Shown here one piece after another: positions 10,280-22,720 of a stretch of DNA of 64,000 bases. The stretch is from positions 1,675,501-1,739,500 of the forward strand of contig JANUWF010002008.1 of NCBI GenBank assembly GCA_026120185.1, read 5' to 3'. The notes under the pieces were generated by a model, which saw nothing but the letters and a program-made list of their open reading frames with translations, ran no database searches and was not told the origin of the DNA. Made by a program: the position numbers and the translations under genes. How positions within the stretch are numbered: the stretch's first letter is position 1; each line of letters starts with the position of its first letter. Source of the stretch: Voacanga thouarsii. Taxonomy: Eukaryota > Streptophyta > Magnoliopsida > Gentianales > Apocynaceae.

Positions 10280-11708
10280 ATAGAGGCCAATTTATGCTAT
10301 TATTTTAATTCTATTCATTTTCTTTACACTCCACGACCTTCTCATTTTGGTGCACGGACATCTTCTCAATTCGGCCCATCGGCGGCTCCTTTTGAAGATT
10401 CACCAATGCATGATGATCTACCTTCCTTGACTGCCCGAGAATGAGTGTTCTTAGTAGTTTTCCTTCTTTCTTTCTCTTTTTATGTATTTTCCGTTTTATT
10501 TCTAGGGTGAGAGTTTTGTAGACTATGTTTATTTTTATGCACTTTTGTGTTATTTTATTTTGCAATTTTCCTTTTTCTTTTGGCTATGTACCTAATAATC
10601 TACCACTGTTTCTTTGATGAGTTGCTATGGGAATATTTTGCAACTTCGGAGCTTTTCTCTTGGCCACTTGGATTCTATGTAGGGAAGATTATTTTCTTTT
10701 CCCCATCTATTTTTCCTTTTTCTCATTGGTTATGCTTTATTGTTTTATTACTCTTTAGTCCGTTGAGGGCAATGTCCGGTTTAAGTATGGGGGTAGAAAA
10801 ATAAAATTTTCCAATTTTCTTTTAAGGCCATATTCTTGAATTTTTATTTATCTTAGGGTAATAACAAGTTTTGAGTTTCTACAAAGCAAAATTAGTGGAG
10901 TTAAAGTATTTTCTTTTGACTTTGAATTTTTTTTTTGTTATTTATTTAATCACTTTAATTTTTGTTAAACTTTCATATTTTTTTGAAAATAACAAGGTCT
11001 TGCGAATTTAGTTTAACATTGTGGATTTCTTAGCAGATGTATGAAGCTTTTAACTGTGTGAAATTTATAAAACTTGATGTTAAAAAATAAGTAGGTTTAT
11101 GAACTAATTTTGGGTGAAATTTGTCTAAACTAGTCCTAAATTTGGGTTTAAGTAAATAGGATAAGTGAGGAGAAAAAAAGGTTCGGGTATGGAAAGTACA
11201 TGTCCTTTTGTGGAAAACGTGTGAAAAAAAATAGAAAACAAAGAAAAACAAATGGTTGAAAAGAAAAGAAATGAAAAGGGGGCCAATACGGTGATATGGG
11301 GCAAAACACACTCACTTGAGGCTATTAATCCCAAGAAAAAATTTTGCAAAAGAAAAATATTTGATTGAAAAAAAAAAAAAAAAGGGTCCTAGTTTACTAC
11401 CTAATTTGTAGTAGTTTTAGATATATATACAAAGTGCACAACTTGAAATTAGTTCTATAGACTTCACTTATATGATTTGCATAACTTATATATTCAGTAC
11501 AAGAAAGGGAATATAAATTCATTGAATAGAGAAAAACTTGTTTAAAATATCATTAATGGCCTTTGGTATATTTGACATAATATGTTAGTTTGCTTAAATA
11601 TTCATGATTAGATAAATGTTAGAATATTTTCCATTGTGAAAATAAAATTTAGCATCTCCACCATATTCTTTTTGAACTTTCAATATCTTAATCCTATTTA
11701 AAAGATTG
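10280..11708 (+). other. 3' noncoding region of element E
   Basis: Contains an internal PPT-like box (10766-10795) and a conserved block GGGGGCCAATACGGTG at about 11278-11293 followed by CACTTGAGGCTAT. The same block occurs on the minus strand in element H at about 28827-28878. A short A-run is at 11370-11384. No protein is supported. Confidence 0.6.
10766..10795 (+). other. Internal PPT-like box, element E
   Basis: GGGCAATGTCC followed by GGTTTAAGTATGGGGG. The first part can form a 4-bp stem with loop AAT; the second is a near copy of the true PPT. It lies about 950 bp upstream of the real PPT. Similar boxes occur at 29472, 44172, 44460 and 46632. Confidence 0.6.
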
Positions 11709-11749
11709 TTTTGCATGAGGACGTGCAAAAAATTAAGTGTGGGGGTATT
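11709..11749 (+). other. PPT module of element E: AGGA-loop hairpin plus polypurine tract
   Basis: Stem TTTTGCATG (11709-11717) pairs with CGTGCAAAA (11722-11730) around loop AGGA, 9 bp with one wobble. Then AATT and the PPT AAGTGTGGGGG (11735-11745) lead to the LTR start TGTTAGG at 11750. Compared with the hairpin at 45146, two stem positions differ on both sides with pairing kept. Confidence 0.75.
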
Positions 11750-13646
11750 TGTTAGGCGTGAAATAATCACACTTTTATAACACTTTTCTTTAGCTTTTTG
11801 GCAAGCTGTTATAAGATAATCAATGATTTTCTACTCAAAACGTGTTTTCATAGATTTTACGGACTCTTGATAAAAATGAATAGAATTTGGACTTAAACGA
11901 TGTATTTTTATGATATGAATGAGTACTTGTGCATTTTTTGTGTTGAAAACAAATATTCCATAGCTTCTTTAAGTATTTTTTAGGGGCACAGCTTGATTCA
12001 TGACCATGCTTTAAGCCCTACAAAACAGAACAGATCTTATAAGACATGCACGTCTTAGTACATGCTTGTGCATGATCTTGTGCACAACATAGGAGAAATT
12101 GTTGCTTCCAAAAGTTTGCAAAAAATGTGAAAAAGTGTCCTTGCCATCTACACGGCCAGAGGCACAGCCGTGCAGGTGTGCACGGCAACAATGCTTGATC
12201 GTGCAAGGAGGTTATGCCAGCTACAAGGATTTTGAATGTTTTTTATGCACGACCAAAAGGCACGGTCATGCATACATGTCGTGTAAGCATCTTGAAAAGC
12301 TTTAGAGGTTCCTAAGTTGATTTAAAGGTGGTGTAAACTTCCCAATTCCTTCCAAGGAAGGTTTAAAGGGGTTCTATAAAAGTAAGCGACGTCAAAGAAT
12401 ACATTTACTGGATATTCTTGAAGATACATCTTCAAGAAACATAATTATATGAAGGGTAAGCAATAAAGATGGATAAGGAAGGAATGGAAAGGCTAGAAGG
12501 CAAGAAGACTTGAGATTATAGGCTTTCCAAGCTTAAATCTTTCACTCTTTCACTTGTTCTTTATTGTTTCCAAGTTTGTTTATTTTTAAGTCTTTTGTAA
12601 TTCAAATAATTCAAGTATTATCTATATTTTTTAGGCTAATATTGTTATTAGATTTGGTACTTTGAGATTCATATATTAACGATTCTATCTTTAGTTTTAT
12701 AAAGATTACCTCTTGAGTATTTGTGTAATTACGGATTTATTTTCATGCCAATTATGATGAGTTTTTATAACTAATCAGCATACGAAATTTGCATGATTTA
12801 ATAGATAGAAATGTTAAACTATGTGATTTACTTGTCGTGGTTTATTTTTAGGTTAATGTTCTTGTGGCAACTACTTGTTTTGACTAAGTTGCAAGCTTTT
12901 GGGCTTAATTAGGATGAATTGGAAATGACATGATTCAAGTTGTTTATGTTTGCAGGCTTTTTGGAATGTATCCTAACTTGATATCGGTGATGCCATGATA
13001 TAGTTATCAATCTTGTTAGTAGTCTATGACAATTGATTAATTGAAGTATTACCATCTTTAAGAAAAGGCTAATCAACTTGAAATAGAATAAAAAGAAGGT
13101 TAGGGGTTAATTTGGAGTGCTTGATGAAGATTATGACATTTGTGCATGGATAGGAATTTTTGGCAGCTTTGTAAGAATTCTAAAATCAACTACTTAATTT
13201 GATCATCTCAATATGAAGTTACTTAATCGAATTTCATAACATAGGACTAAGAAGTTTGTAATTGCTTAATTTGTTTGGAAGTTTCCTAATTTACTCTTGT
13301 TTCGAATTTTAATTTTGTTTCCTATTTGATTTTGGTTTCCTAATTTATTTAGGATTAATTTTAGGTAGTTTCTTAATCCAATTTCTCCCCTATTTGTGCA
13401 TACATATAAATAGGTAATCATGAAGATTGGTTTAATTAAGTGTTCACAAGATAATTTAAGATGCATAAAGTTGATTGATGATTCCTTATAGAGTATACTT
13501 CTCTTGTTCCTTATGGGATTTGGTACCTTATTTTCCACTATGCTAATCCGTATCTTCAGGAGTAGGGTTTGAAATTTGTTGGTGTATGACGGCAACATTT
13601 TTTATAAACCAACATTTTTAATGTCATCATTTATCCTTCTCAAACA
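11750..13646 (+). repeat. 3' LTR of element E
   Basis: An 1897-bp LTR runs from TGTTAGGCGTG to TTCTCAAACA. It contains GC dyads such as CACGGCCAGAGGCACAGCC (about 12150) and GCACGACC...GGCACGGTC (about 12248). Only its last roughly 980 bp are represented in the 5' copy. The reading frames inside are chance frames. Confidence 0.8.
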
Positions 13647-13659
13647 TTTATATATCCCT

Positions 13660-14104
13660 CTTGGTTGTTAAAAAATGTTTCCTAGAAATTGTGGGCCGAA
13701 TACATCTTGGAAACTACAAGACTTCTTAGGAAATTCCCAATTTTGTTCATAAAAGGACTTCCAAATCACCCCTGGACAGACAAGGGCTAGTGCTGGTTCA
13801 GCACCTCTGGGCTAGCACGGGTTCAGCACTAGAAATCCACGATTGCTCTTTAAATTTCCCCTATTTTGCCCTGAAATTCCTGAGAAGCGTGGGCGTTGGT
13901 TCGGCTTCTTTGGGCCGGTGTCAGGTATCCACTTGAATTCTACCTTTTTAACTCCAATTTCATCAATTTCTGCATAAAATCACCAAAACCACTTTCCATA
14001 GGCAAAATATCAAATAGGAAGGGAATTGGTTAGTTATTGAATCAAAAGTATCACAAAATAACTTCAAATAACTAGAGAAATATAGAAAAATTTAAGCCCA
14101 ATCA
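13660..14104 (-). mobile_element. Family A LTR fragment
   Basis: Read on the minus strand from 14104 it begins TGATTGGGCTTAAATT and continues with CTAGTTATTTGAAGTTATTT and CTATTTGATATTTTGCC, matching the U3 start of LTR1, LTR2, LTR28 and LTR57. GC cores (GGGCTAGTGCTGG...GGGCTAGCACGGG) lie at about 13787-13835 and 13890-13925. The promoter and R/U5 parts are missing. Confidence 0.65.
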
Positions 14105-14915
14105 GATTACGATTAAAGTCAATACTGTGGCACATCCACAAACAAATGAATAGACGAACAAATAATTCAAAATTTAGAAAACAGGTACAAGTGTGTGCTT
14201 TGGATTTTGGTAACAAATTGGTTGATAATTTAGCTTATGTAGAATTTACTTATAATAATAGTTATCAGTCTACGATAGGAATGACACCATTTGAAGACCT
14301 TTATGAAAGAATGCGTTAATTACTATTTACTTGGGAAAATATAAGGTGAAATCAATATTAAAATGTTGTTTTGGGGATAGAAATGACCCAGCAAAAAGTA
14401 AAGCTAATTAAAGACATTTCAGAGTTTTGCTTAAAGTTGACAGAAAAGTTATACTGATTGTTGCAAAAGAGATCTATAGTTTGCAGAAGGGGACCAAGTA
14501 TTTCCAAAAGTTAACACCACGATAAGGTATGTGAAAGAATACATAAGGGATGAAATTAGCCCTTCATTATATAAGACTATTTCCAATATCAAAGAGTAAC
14601 CTACCAGCTACGATTGTCTTCGGACCTTCAGGGCATTCATGATGTATTTCATGTGCTACAACTTTGACAATTTGAATGATGTTTTTACAAATTTAAATCT
14701 GTTTTTGAATTATAAAGAAATACCTATTAGAACTCTTGAGTATGCTAAAAATGAATTATGTCATAAACGGATTCTGCTTGTAAAGGTGCTATAGAATCAT
14801 CACCCTATACCAGATGCCACTTAGGAAATGGAGATGGAAATGCAAAGAGCATATTCAGAACATTTTGAATGTAAATACTAATTTTGAAGCCGAAATTCTT
14901 TTTAGGAATGGAGAT
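14105..14915 (+). pseudogene. pol: Chromovirus-like Ty3/gypsy pol relic (integrase C-terminal part)
   Basis: AHPQT at about 14129 is followed, across frameshifts, by LAYVEFTYNNSYQSTIGMTP and FEDLYERM (about 14230-14320). This is the end of the integrase core as in Tekay/Del-like plant chromoviruses. Further on MTQQKVKLIKDIS, then QLRLSSDLQGIHDVFHVL (about 14600-14660) and PYTRCHLGNGDGN-like remains match the integrase C-terminal region. The last bases before 14916 resemble the tail of such a pol. Frameshifts and stops are numerous; everything upstream is missing. Confidence 0.7.
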
Positions 14916-14976
14916 TGTAACATTCCTCCCTATGAAATTTCTAAATGCAACAATTATTATTGAATGGAAGAAGAAG

Positions 14977-14978
<2 letters not shown>

Positions 14979-15013
<35 letters not shown>
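14979..15013 (+). repeat. AT microsatellite
   Basis: About 17 uninterrupted AT units. Confidence 0.95.
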
Positions 15014-15017
<4 letters not shown>

Positions 15018-15347
15018 TAGCTAGGAAATATATCGGTGGTTGTTAAGGAGTCTAGAGGAAAGATGTAACTAAAATTTGGAAGGCCATGATGTTAAGATTT
15101 TATGGGATGTGTTATATATATATATATTGGTGGTCCATGTTATATATGTTTTGGTGGGCATTGTTACTAATGTTCGGTGGGCCATTAGATCATATATAAT
15201 TTCATGAAGCTTCTTAAGGTTTCTACTACGTTCCATTAGGTTCTTTTACCTTCTAAAGCCTTTTTCTATCTTTTATCCACTTCCATAGACTTCTAAGACT
15301 TTCTAGGATCGGCAAATCATGAAGGAAACAATATAAAAGGGAGTAGA

Positions 15348-15577
15348 ACAAGAGAAAATCAACAAAGGGAGAGAAAGGCTGAGAGAAAGGAAAAAGAAAG
15401 GAAAATTGGGAAGAAGGAGGAGTAAAGAACAAGGAAAGAAAGAGAGAGCAACTGAGACCAAGAAGGGAAGGAATGAGAAGAAGAAAAATCGGGAAAAAAA
15501 GGAAAAAATAGAGGAAGGAGAAAGAAAAGAAAAGAAAGGAAAAAAGAAGAGAAAAAGAAAAAGAAACTAGGAGAAGG
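15348..15577 (+). repeat. Long purine-rich tract
   Basis: About 230 bp almost entirely A and G on the plus strand, with GAAA, GGAA and GAGA runs. The reverse-strand frame through it is a Phe/Ser/Leu-rich artefact. A tract this long can adopt triplex structures in principle; here it lies inside LTR-like sequence. Confidence 0.85.
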
Positions 15578-15586
15578 ATCTAACAC

Positions 15587-16095
15587 TCCATATTTCCATG
15601 GTGTATTGGGCTGTAACTTTATGGGATGTCGCCCCATCTGATTGCTCAAACAATGAGTCTTTATAACAAACTTCACTCAATAGGAAGCAAAATTTTTTCC
15701 AAAATTACTTTTATTGAATATAGAAAAGTACATAGAATCAGACTTTTGATACATATACTCAGGGGTATAACATATCCACGTTGTAGCATTAGCCTCTAGG
15801 AGACCACTGCGCTTCTACTGCACCTTTGATCCTAAATTTTTCAAAAAAGATAACACACGTGTGAACATATGGCTCAGTGAGTCCTATGTGTGCATGTGTT
15901 TTCAACTGAAAATAACTTATAAAGAGTAATCTCTTTCATAAACAAGCTAGTTTAGAAATTCTCATGTGAAAACATTCTAAAACAAGTATTCAAGGATTTC
16001 GAGTGAAAACATACAGATTGAAGTACTTAAGAATTCTAGTATAAGATATTCTAATTTAAGTATTCAAGCATTTGAGTACTCAAGTATGCAAGAAA
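15587..16095 (+). mobile_element. Decayed LTR start of the TGTAACACCCC type
   Basis: CTAACACTCCAT, then GGGATGTCGCCCCATC, then GTCTTTATAAC match in order the start of the LTR at 63078 (TGTAACACCCC...GGGGATGTCGCCCCATCC...GTCTTTATAACC). GGCTCAGTGAGTCCTATG follows at about 15871. It is a diverged member or relative of that LTR family. Confidence 0.55.
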
Positions 16096-16351
16096 AATCA
16101 GTGCTTACGCCGAGTACTAAGTCAGTGCTTATGCCAAATAGTCAAGTTAATGCTTACACGAACTATTCAAGTCAGTGCTTAGGCTAAGTAGTCAAGTCAA
16201 TGCTTATGCTAAGTATTCAAGTAAGTGCTTACGCCAAGTATTCAAATCAATACCTACGCCAATTATTCAAGTCAGTATATATGCCAAGTATTCATGTAGT
16301 GTTTATGCCAACTATTCAAGTTAGTGCATACGCCAAATATTCAAGTTAGTT
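16096..16351 (+). repeat. 25-bp minisatellite, about 10 copies
   Basis: The unit is approximately AGTCAGTGCTTACGCCAAGTATTCA. Nearly every copy is exactly 25 bp (one is 24) and they differ by point changes. The array sits inside LTR-like sequence. It is a direct tandem array with no spacers. Confidence 0.9.
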
Positions 16352-18046
16352 ATGTATTAGATTCAAGGATTGCAATGTTCAAGAATTCAACATTCATGAT
16401 ATTCTCAAGAATTCAAGATTCTTAATGTTCAACATGTTTCCAAATCCATGTAGAAAGCTTGCATCTTAGTATACCAGGAAAGTAGCTTCCATATCAAGAA
16501 AACACACTTTACCAAAACTGGGATTTAAAAATTAAAAAAAATCACACTAGATATTTCACATTCAAGATCTTTAAGAAATCGAGTGTTTTATAATGCTTTC
16601 AAATTTAAGTGTAACATTCATCTCATAATATATCAAGAAAGTAATAACTATATCAGGAAAGTACGTGATCATTTCAACAAAACACTTAGCTAAATAGGAT
16701 TTAAAAGACTTTAGATTCACCTCGTATCCTAGCTATTGCGTAATACAGTATTCATAATCCTTAATCTTTTGCAAGACCCTTAAAATAGATAAGCTACATT
16801 GGTCATCATTTCATACTTCCTTTAATATTATAGAATTCACAACTAGTACATTTTCATTACTCCTTTTTGAAAACATATTTTCAAGGCCTTCACATAATTT
16901 CTTGATCTTACATGCATCTAATGGCTCACATAAAATTAACCCATAGCTTTATGTTTTTAAACCAAAATTCTACATTTTTCTCACCTTAGCACACCTTAAT
17001 ATTCTTGTCACAACATTTGATTTACAAATCTTATTGATACCAAACTAGTTCCAAAATGATTTGAAGACTCTTCTAGGTAATTTCCAATTCATAAAATACT
17101 CATTTCATTTTTTATTTCATTCAGTTATGTCCATAATGTCTCAGCACCTTAATCCCGTAACTGAAATGACAACCTTTAGTATTTATATCATAACGTTTTA
17201 CTCACAACTCCAAATCATGTCAAATATGTCCCAAAATGATCCCAAGATTTAGCTACAATTTTCAGGCAATGGAGTTCCAAAAAAAATGGCCATATTCTTC
17301 AGCTTGTTACTTCTTCAGAGCTGCACAAAATTCTTCCAACATAGAATTTCTGTTTTGTTCATTTCCTTCACTTAATCCATTCTGTTTTCTTTCCTACACA
17401 ATATATATGTCATTTAATCACTGCAATCCTTTGTTTATTATCTAAACATCACATAATCCTTCTTCATTCCAATCATACATAATCAGTATCATTCATGTTT
17501 AAACAACAACAAAACCAACAACTTTGAATAATAACAACAATATTCCATTTTCTTCAACAAGTAAACTATTTTTCCTTTCCATTTCTTACACCTTCTTGTG
17601 CAGTCATGAACTATCAATTAAACCACCATCAAAACACCTTTATGTACCATTTAAAATATAGCATGTTTCCACTCAAAGCCGGCAGCACACACAGCACAAA
17701 CAAACATGGCTAAATTCCAGAGAAAAACCATAATTCTCATGAATTTCTCAATAAAATTCATATAAAAAAAATCCTTATTCTTCATACTTCAACATTAATT
17801 CTTGAACCATAAACTTTTACCTTGTTTGTTGATTACTCTAGGTTGAAAATGCTCCAAGTTCCTTCATTTTTCTCTTCTTGAAATGTTTTCTCTCTCTTTT
17901 TCCTTTTTCTCTCAACTTTCTCTAGTTTTTCTCCATTTTTCTTTCCTTTCTTCCCCTTCTCTCTTCTCCTATTCTTATGAACGAAAATTGGCTATTTTGT
18001 AGCCTCCCATTGTCATTCTTGAAACTAAATGTGGGATGGTGAGGTG
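16352..18046. other. LTR debris, no coding region
   Basis: Short repeats of TTCAAGAATTCAA type continue past the minisatellite to about 16430. CACATTTAGTTTCAAGAATG read on the minus strand from about 18035, preceded by GTTACACCTCACCATC, looks like the start of a gypsy LTR in minus orientation. The frames at 17061-17445 (plus) show no domain. Confidence 0.35.
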
Positions 18047-18106
18047 TAACAAGAAGAAGAAAGAAAATCGAAAGAAGGAGAGAAAATGGAAGAGGAAGGA
18101 AGCCAT
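17866..18106 (+). repeat. Pyrimidine-rich tract followed by purine-rich tract
   Basis: 17866-17971 is dominated by C and T, and 18049-18106 by A and G on the same strand, giving a mirror-like change of strand bias around the LTR-like start at about 18046. Confidence 0.6.
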
Positions 18107-20756
18107 CTTACAAGCTTGATTTTTCTCTCCTAAGAAGTTAAGGTTTCTTGACTTAGAGAAAAAGTTAAAGCATGCATAAAAGAGATTTATTATCATGTGG
18201 ATTATTGTGTTTCACTAACATGAATTCTTGGAAGAAAGTTGAAATGAAAGTATTGTTGATATGGAGAATATTAGCCGATTGATTAAGGGAGAATATTTGT
18301 GATGTTTCTTATCTTGCATAATTTACTTTAGAGTAGTGAATGATAGAAATTAGCTAAAGACAAAAGTAAGGAATTAATGAGAAGAAATGTTATAAAATTT
18401 TGCATGATGAAAAAAATAAAGTATATGATTGGTTGGTAATATGTAAATATTCTATGAGATGAGAAGGCTATGAGTTGCGATGATTGAACTTAAACATGTT
18501 TTGGGATGATAAGTAAGGTTTGTAGTAGGTTTTATGGGATTTTGATGAAAAAAACCAACATGGAATCAAGAAGATCGAAAATTGCAATTTGGAAGGACAA
18601 AAAATTTTGGTTCAGTACTTTGTAGAAAAATGGTGGGGTCTGGAATGATTAGGGAGTGCTAGAGGTAACGCTAACCAAAACATCATAGGTGAGATGTTAT
18701 AAGAGGTGTTGGATGATGTAAATATAGAAGGTTATGTTAAAGAATCCATAAGAAAAGCCTAAGTTATGTTGCAGTTTGAAACACCTTATTTTGCTTGGTA
18801 ATACGTGTTGTATGTTTACAGTAATGGTAGAACAAAATAGAATAAGATATGTATGGTCCATGAGTTGGAAATTATACAGAAATGTCCTAGGAATTTTTTG
18901 AGACAAATTTGATCTCAATTGGATTAGTATTGCCAAAGTTATAGATATTATACAAAAAGGTGCAAAAGTTGTAAAAGGATATTTATTTCCTTTAGATGAA
19001 GAATATTAGCCATATTAATATTCCTAGGCTTTTAAGACCAAGAAGGAGATTATAGCAAGTTCAATACCTCATTTTCCTCTAGCATTGCGTGATCCTTACT
19101 TCTTGAAAATATCGAGTTATTTCTTTAGAAACACCTCATTATTGTAGGCGATTTGGACTGGGAAAACTCTTATGTTTGTGATAGTATGAGTGTATGAATA
19201 TCTACTGAATAAGGTGAGTCCATCTATTTTAAAAATACCATTTCAGCTTATGGTTTTCTATAATAGATGCATAAGCACATTTCTCGTCAATGGTTTTATG
19301 AACCATGGATGTGAGTATTTTATAAATCTTAAAGATATGAGTCCCATAATTTATTAAAATTATTTAGCTAAGTATTTTTCCAAAATACATGATCATGAGC
19401 TTTTCATTGGTAAATGGTCTTTGTTAAAGTAACATTTTGCTATGAATGAGCATATATAAGTTATGACTTTATTCACTAAGTGATGTATATTTACGGAATC
19501 CTTTTGTTAGTGTGAATGCTACTTTTTATTATAGAAAATCATTATTATGTTGATTTTGTTCAAATTGCTTGCAAAGCGATCTATGAATAAATTGAAAAGC
19601 TTATCATGCTTTTATGCTCATTGAAGCTTGGGAATTATTGCAAGGAATATGAAAATCATTTGGAAAATAATATTTTAGCCCTAAAACTATTTTCTTAATC
19701 TTCCTTTGGGGATACTAATATTGGGACTGGTATGTTAATCAGTGAAGTCATTAAGTACTCAGAAAGGATTTTGACTTTTGTACTAGCTTCTGCTAGAGAT
19801 AGATGGATCCAAATAACTCAGTCCAGTTTTGGGATTCATTTTCCTCCGAATGGGGTGGTAGGATATTGAAATTAACCAGTTCCCTAACTAACATTGTCCC
19901 AATACTTAAGCAAATTATGCGTAAACCACTAGTTGATGTTGGGCAAGATACTAGTGATCAACCTTTGCTAGACCTTGTATGAGGGAAGTATGGGAGTTAG
20001 GGAACCTATGCTACCACAAGTAAAATAACTAGCAGACCTCCTATGAGGGGAGCATGAAAATAGAAGAGCCCGTACTACTGCAAATCAAATGATTAAGTAT
20101 AGATATGAGGAGCTATGCTTGTGTCACAAACCATTCCAGCTTAATTAGTTAAGTGCTGAATGTGTAAATTCCTAGCACAATAAGTCTATTAATGCCAAAG
20201 GCAAGCCGTGTTAGCTTTGCATGTAGGATGACCATCTATTGAAAAAAGTGTCGCATTCTTTAAAAATGGGGTATCAGTATTCAATGAACTACATTTGATA
20301 AACCATGTTTTCCAAACAAGCATGAAATCTTTTGACAACAGTTGATGAGATTTTCAACTACAACCTTTGAAGAGTTGTTTGTAGTGGAAAAATGAGATAA
20401 AACCCTTTTATTTAGTTTCTATGAAAAAAAATAGTACACATGGGAAACACTGAGTGTAAAACTTAGATATTCCTTTATTTTCTTCTATTTCTTAGGACTC
20501 GGAGATGGAGAAATGTGACAGTGACGCTTGTACCACTCTTTTAGCTCAGTCTAGCAGAAGTTTTTGCAGCTTTACCCAATGTAGATTGTAGATCCACTTA
20601 TTTTATATATTTTGGACCGAGACATATGTATAATTCTCCAACTAGTATGCAAGTTTAATAGAATAGTTTATTTCTATTTATCCATTTTAAGTTCCTAAGA
20701 GTTTAGATAGGGTGACGCCTTACAAATACAAAGGCCACTATGACTAGAAATGTGGG
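18047..20756. other. LTR-derived debris, no coding region
   Basis: Most of this resembles decayed gypsy LTR sequence, for example AGGTGAGTCCATCTATTTT at about 19211. Its right end, read on the minus strand, begins GTAACACCCCACATTTC, an LTR start of the TGTAACACCCC type. No frame has protein-like content and no PBS or PPT is evident, so individual elements cannot be delimited. Confidence 0.35.
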
Positions 20757-20773
20757 GTGTTACATTAATTATG

Positions 20774-21110
20774 GGGCAAAATCAAGTGAAGCCTCAAGGT
20801 GTACAAGTAAACTTTGCCCCAAGACCTTAAGCTCCTATGCCATACTGTGCTCCACCTCTACCACTTCCACAAGCACCACCTAAACCATATTTGGAGGATT
20901 TAGTTATTAAATTTGTTACTTCCACAAATGCATGTTTCCAAGGTGTTGAAACGTCCATAAGAAATTAAGAAGGATTTATCCAAAATTTTAAGCGTTAAAT
21001 TAAACAACTTGCTAAGATGCTTTCTGAAAGACAAATGGGAACAATGCCAGGAAGCACTAAAGACAATCCACGTGATGAATGTGGAAAGCCTAGATCTCTC
21101 TTTAATATGC
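20774..21110 (+). pseudogene. gag: Gag C-terminal relic, element F
   Basis: From the ATG at about 20774: MGQNQVKPQGVQVNFAPRP, a stop, then a Pro-rich stretch and YLEDLVIKFVTSTNACFQGV and QLAKMLSERQMGTMPGSTKD. This is the C-terminal region of Athila-like gag, the part after the zinc knuckle; compare LEELVNQLVSGTETQFQGV in the minus-strand gag at 54850-56155. The N-terminal part and all of pol are missing. At least three stops are present. Confidence 0.7.
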
Positions 21111-22720
21111 TAATACACTTAAATTATGTTAAGCTTTATTTTGTTTAGTTTTGTTCTATTTCTATTATATGTTGTTTTGGTGCATTGAATTTTTTTATCT
21201 TATGTTATTTTAATTATCTCTAAGCTTAGTATTTATATGAAGGTTTTATTTACTTTATTTAATTACATATACATACATATAATAAATAATATGTATATTT
21301 TGCTTTTTTTTAGAAGTACACAACGTGGTGGCTATTATAGCCCATGACACTGTGGCCTTTAAACTATTAAAAAAAAATTTAAAAGTCCTGAGAGTTGGCA
21401 GTGCTGTGCAACTCATGGTGATGTCATTGTGCATCTATTTGGATGAAAATGTTGTTGTTTAGTTAAAAAATTACAATGCCTAATTACAAGGCACTATGGA
21501 GTTCACTCTCCATGTCATATGCATCAATTGAATAATCCTAATAACATCGTTTTGTTTTACAATTTCAAAGTATAGCACTTTGATGGTGACGTGCAGGTCA
21601 ATCTTTATGGTGCCGTACAACTTCGAATTTTAGAAAAATAAAATAGATCTTCTTTCCCCTTTTTACCCGATTCTTTCAAAACCCTCGACAATACAACCCC
21701 TTTTTATCTTAGTTACTCACTGCAATGCAAGTTTCTACGTCACACATTGTTTGAATACTCTATAAAATCATCTTTCACATAAAATTCAATTCCATTCACC
21801 ATTTCAAAAGCTTTGGAATAGCTTCCCTCTTTCTCAATTGGTCACAACAAACCCTTTCTCCCCCATTGCAGCCACTCTTTCCACTTCCTCTCTTGGTTTC
21901 TCTAAAATAGAAACCTTAGGTAATAATCCTTATACCATTTTGAAGTAGTTCATTGAAGAAAATCAAAGCTTAACTAAGCTTCCATCATATATTGGGATAA
22001 CAACTACTGGCAAACAACTTAGAAACTTGGAAAATTTTTGAGGTACCTTTGGTGATCGCTAACCTATGAAAATCTTGGTTTTGCTATGAATATCCAGTAG
22101 TTAAAGTAAATTGGCGATTATTGAGCTTTCTATGTTGTTTGGAATTTAGTGATTAGTGATCTATTTTGTTTGGGTTGTCACTATCTTTATGCTATTCTAT
22201 TTGAGTTGAATTTGTTGAGTTGGCTGGATTGATTGGTCAAGTTGGTTTTGTTGTATTAGTTTATTTGATTCGTGACTTAGTGAAGTTTGAGAATTTAAAT
22301 TGAATTATCTGTGCTAAGTTACACTTGATGTTATTTTGGCCATCTATGATTTGAGAAGATATTGATCATTTTGAATTATTTATAAGCTTGAGCTTAAACT
22401 AGTATATGTTGAGCTATATTTGATTTAATTTGTTGAGCTTGTGTTGTGGTTTATTGTAGACAGGGTTTTGGTGTGGTTAAAACTTGAAGACAGGAGTTTT
22501 GAATTGATGATTGCAGTGGTATTGTAAAGTTGTGCAAAAGAGTTGAGTTTTGTTAGTTGATTGTTGTTGGTTAATTAGTGGATAAAACTGAGTTTAGATT
22601 TTGTTACCAGTTGAGGGAGGTTGCTTTTTTTTTTTTCTATGATTATCAATTCATTTTCTTTCATTTCTTTTCCTTTCCCACTTTAACCTATCCTATTCTT
22701 TTGATGGCCCAAAATATATT
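21111..22720 (+). other. Noncoding region of element F between gag tail and env-like ORF
   Basis: No coding frame. About 21318-21450 and 21580-21625 hold repeated motifs such as GCACTG/TGTGCAACT and GGTGCCGTACAACTT, the same vocabulary as in LTR-F (about 25500-25810). It is inferred to be the post-pol untranslated segment after a deletion of pol. Confidence 0.45.

Larger units (their letters stand above)
5207..13646 (+). mobile_element. Element E: Athila-like Ty3/gypsy, pol-deleted
   Basis: The order is truncated 5' LTR (5207-6186), PBS, leader, gag relic, a junction where pol should be, an ATHILA ORF-1-like relic, long 3' noncoding region, hairpin/PPT, and complete 3' LTR (11750-13646). The 5' LTR matches only the last roughly 980 bp of the 3' LTR, so about 920 bp are lost. 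Protease, RT, RNase H and integrase are absent between about 7730 and 7780; the TTGGGAGGCAACCC motif that typically follows pol in Athila-like elements is present at 7834. It is a deletion derivative that could have moved only in trans. Confidence 0.8.
14916..15586 (+). mobile_element. 3' LTR fragment after the chromovirus-like pol
   Basis: TGTAACATTCCTCCC follows the pol tail directly, as expected for a compact chromovirus with pol abutting the LTR. It contains an AT microsatellite and a long purine tract. The right end is uncertain because another LTR-like start (TAACACTCC) appears at about 15587. Confidence 0.5.

Noticed and set aside
15359..15676. Minus-strand 105-codon frame rich in Phe, Ser and Leu
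   Set aside because: It is the complement of a purine tract; low-complexity artefact.
16096..16351. Regularly repeated 25-bp units as a CRISPR array
   Set aside because: The units are directly abutting with no spacers, each copy varies, and the setting is plant LTR sequence.
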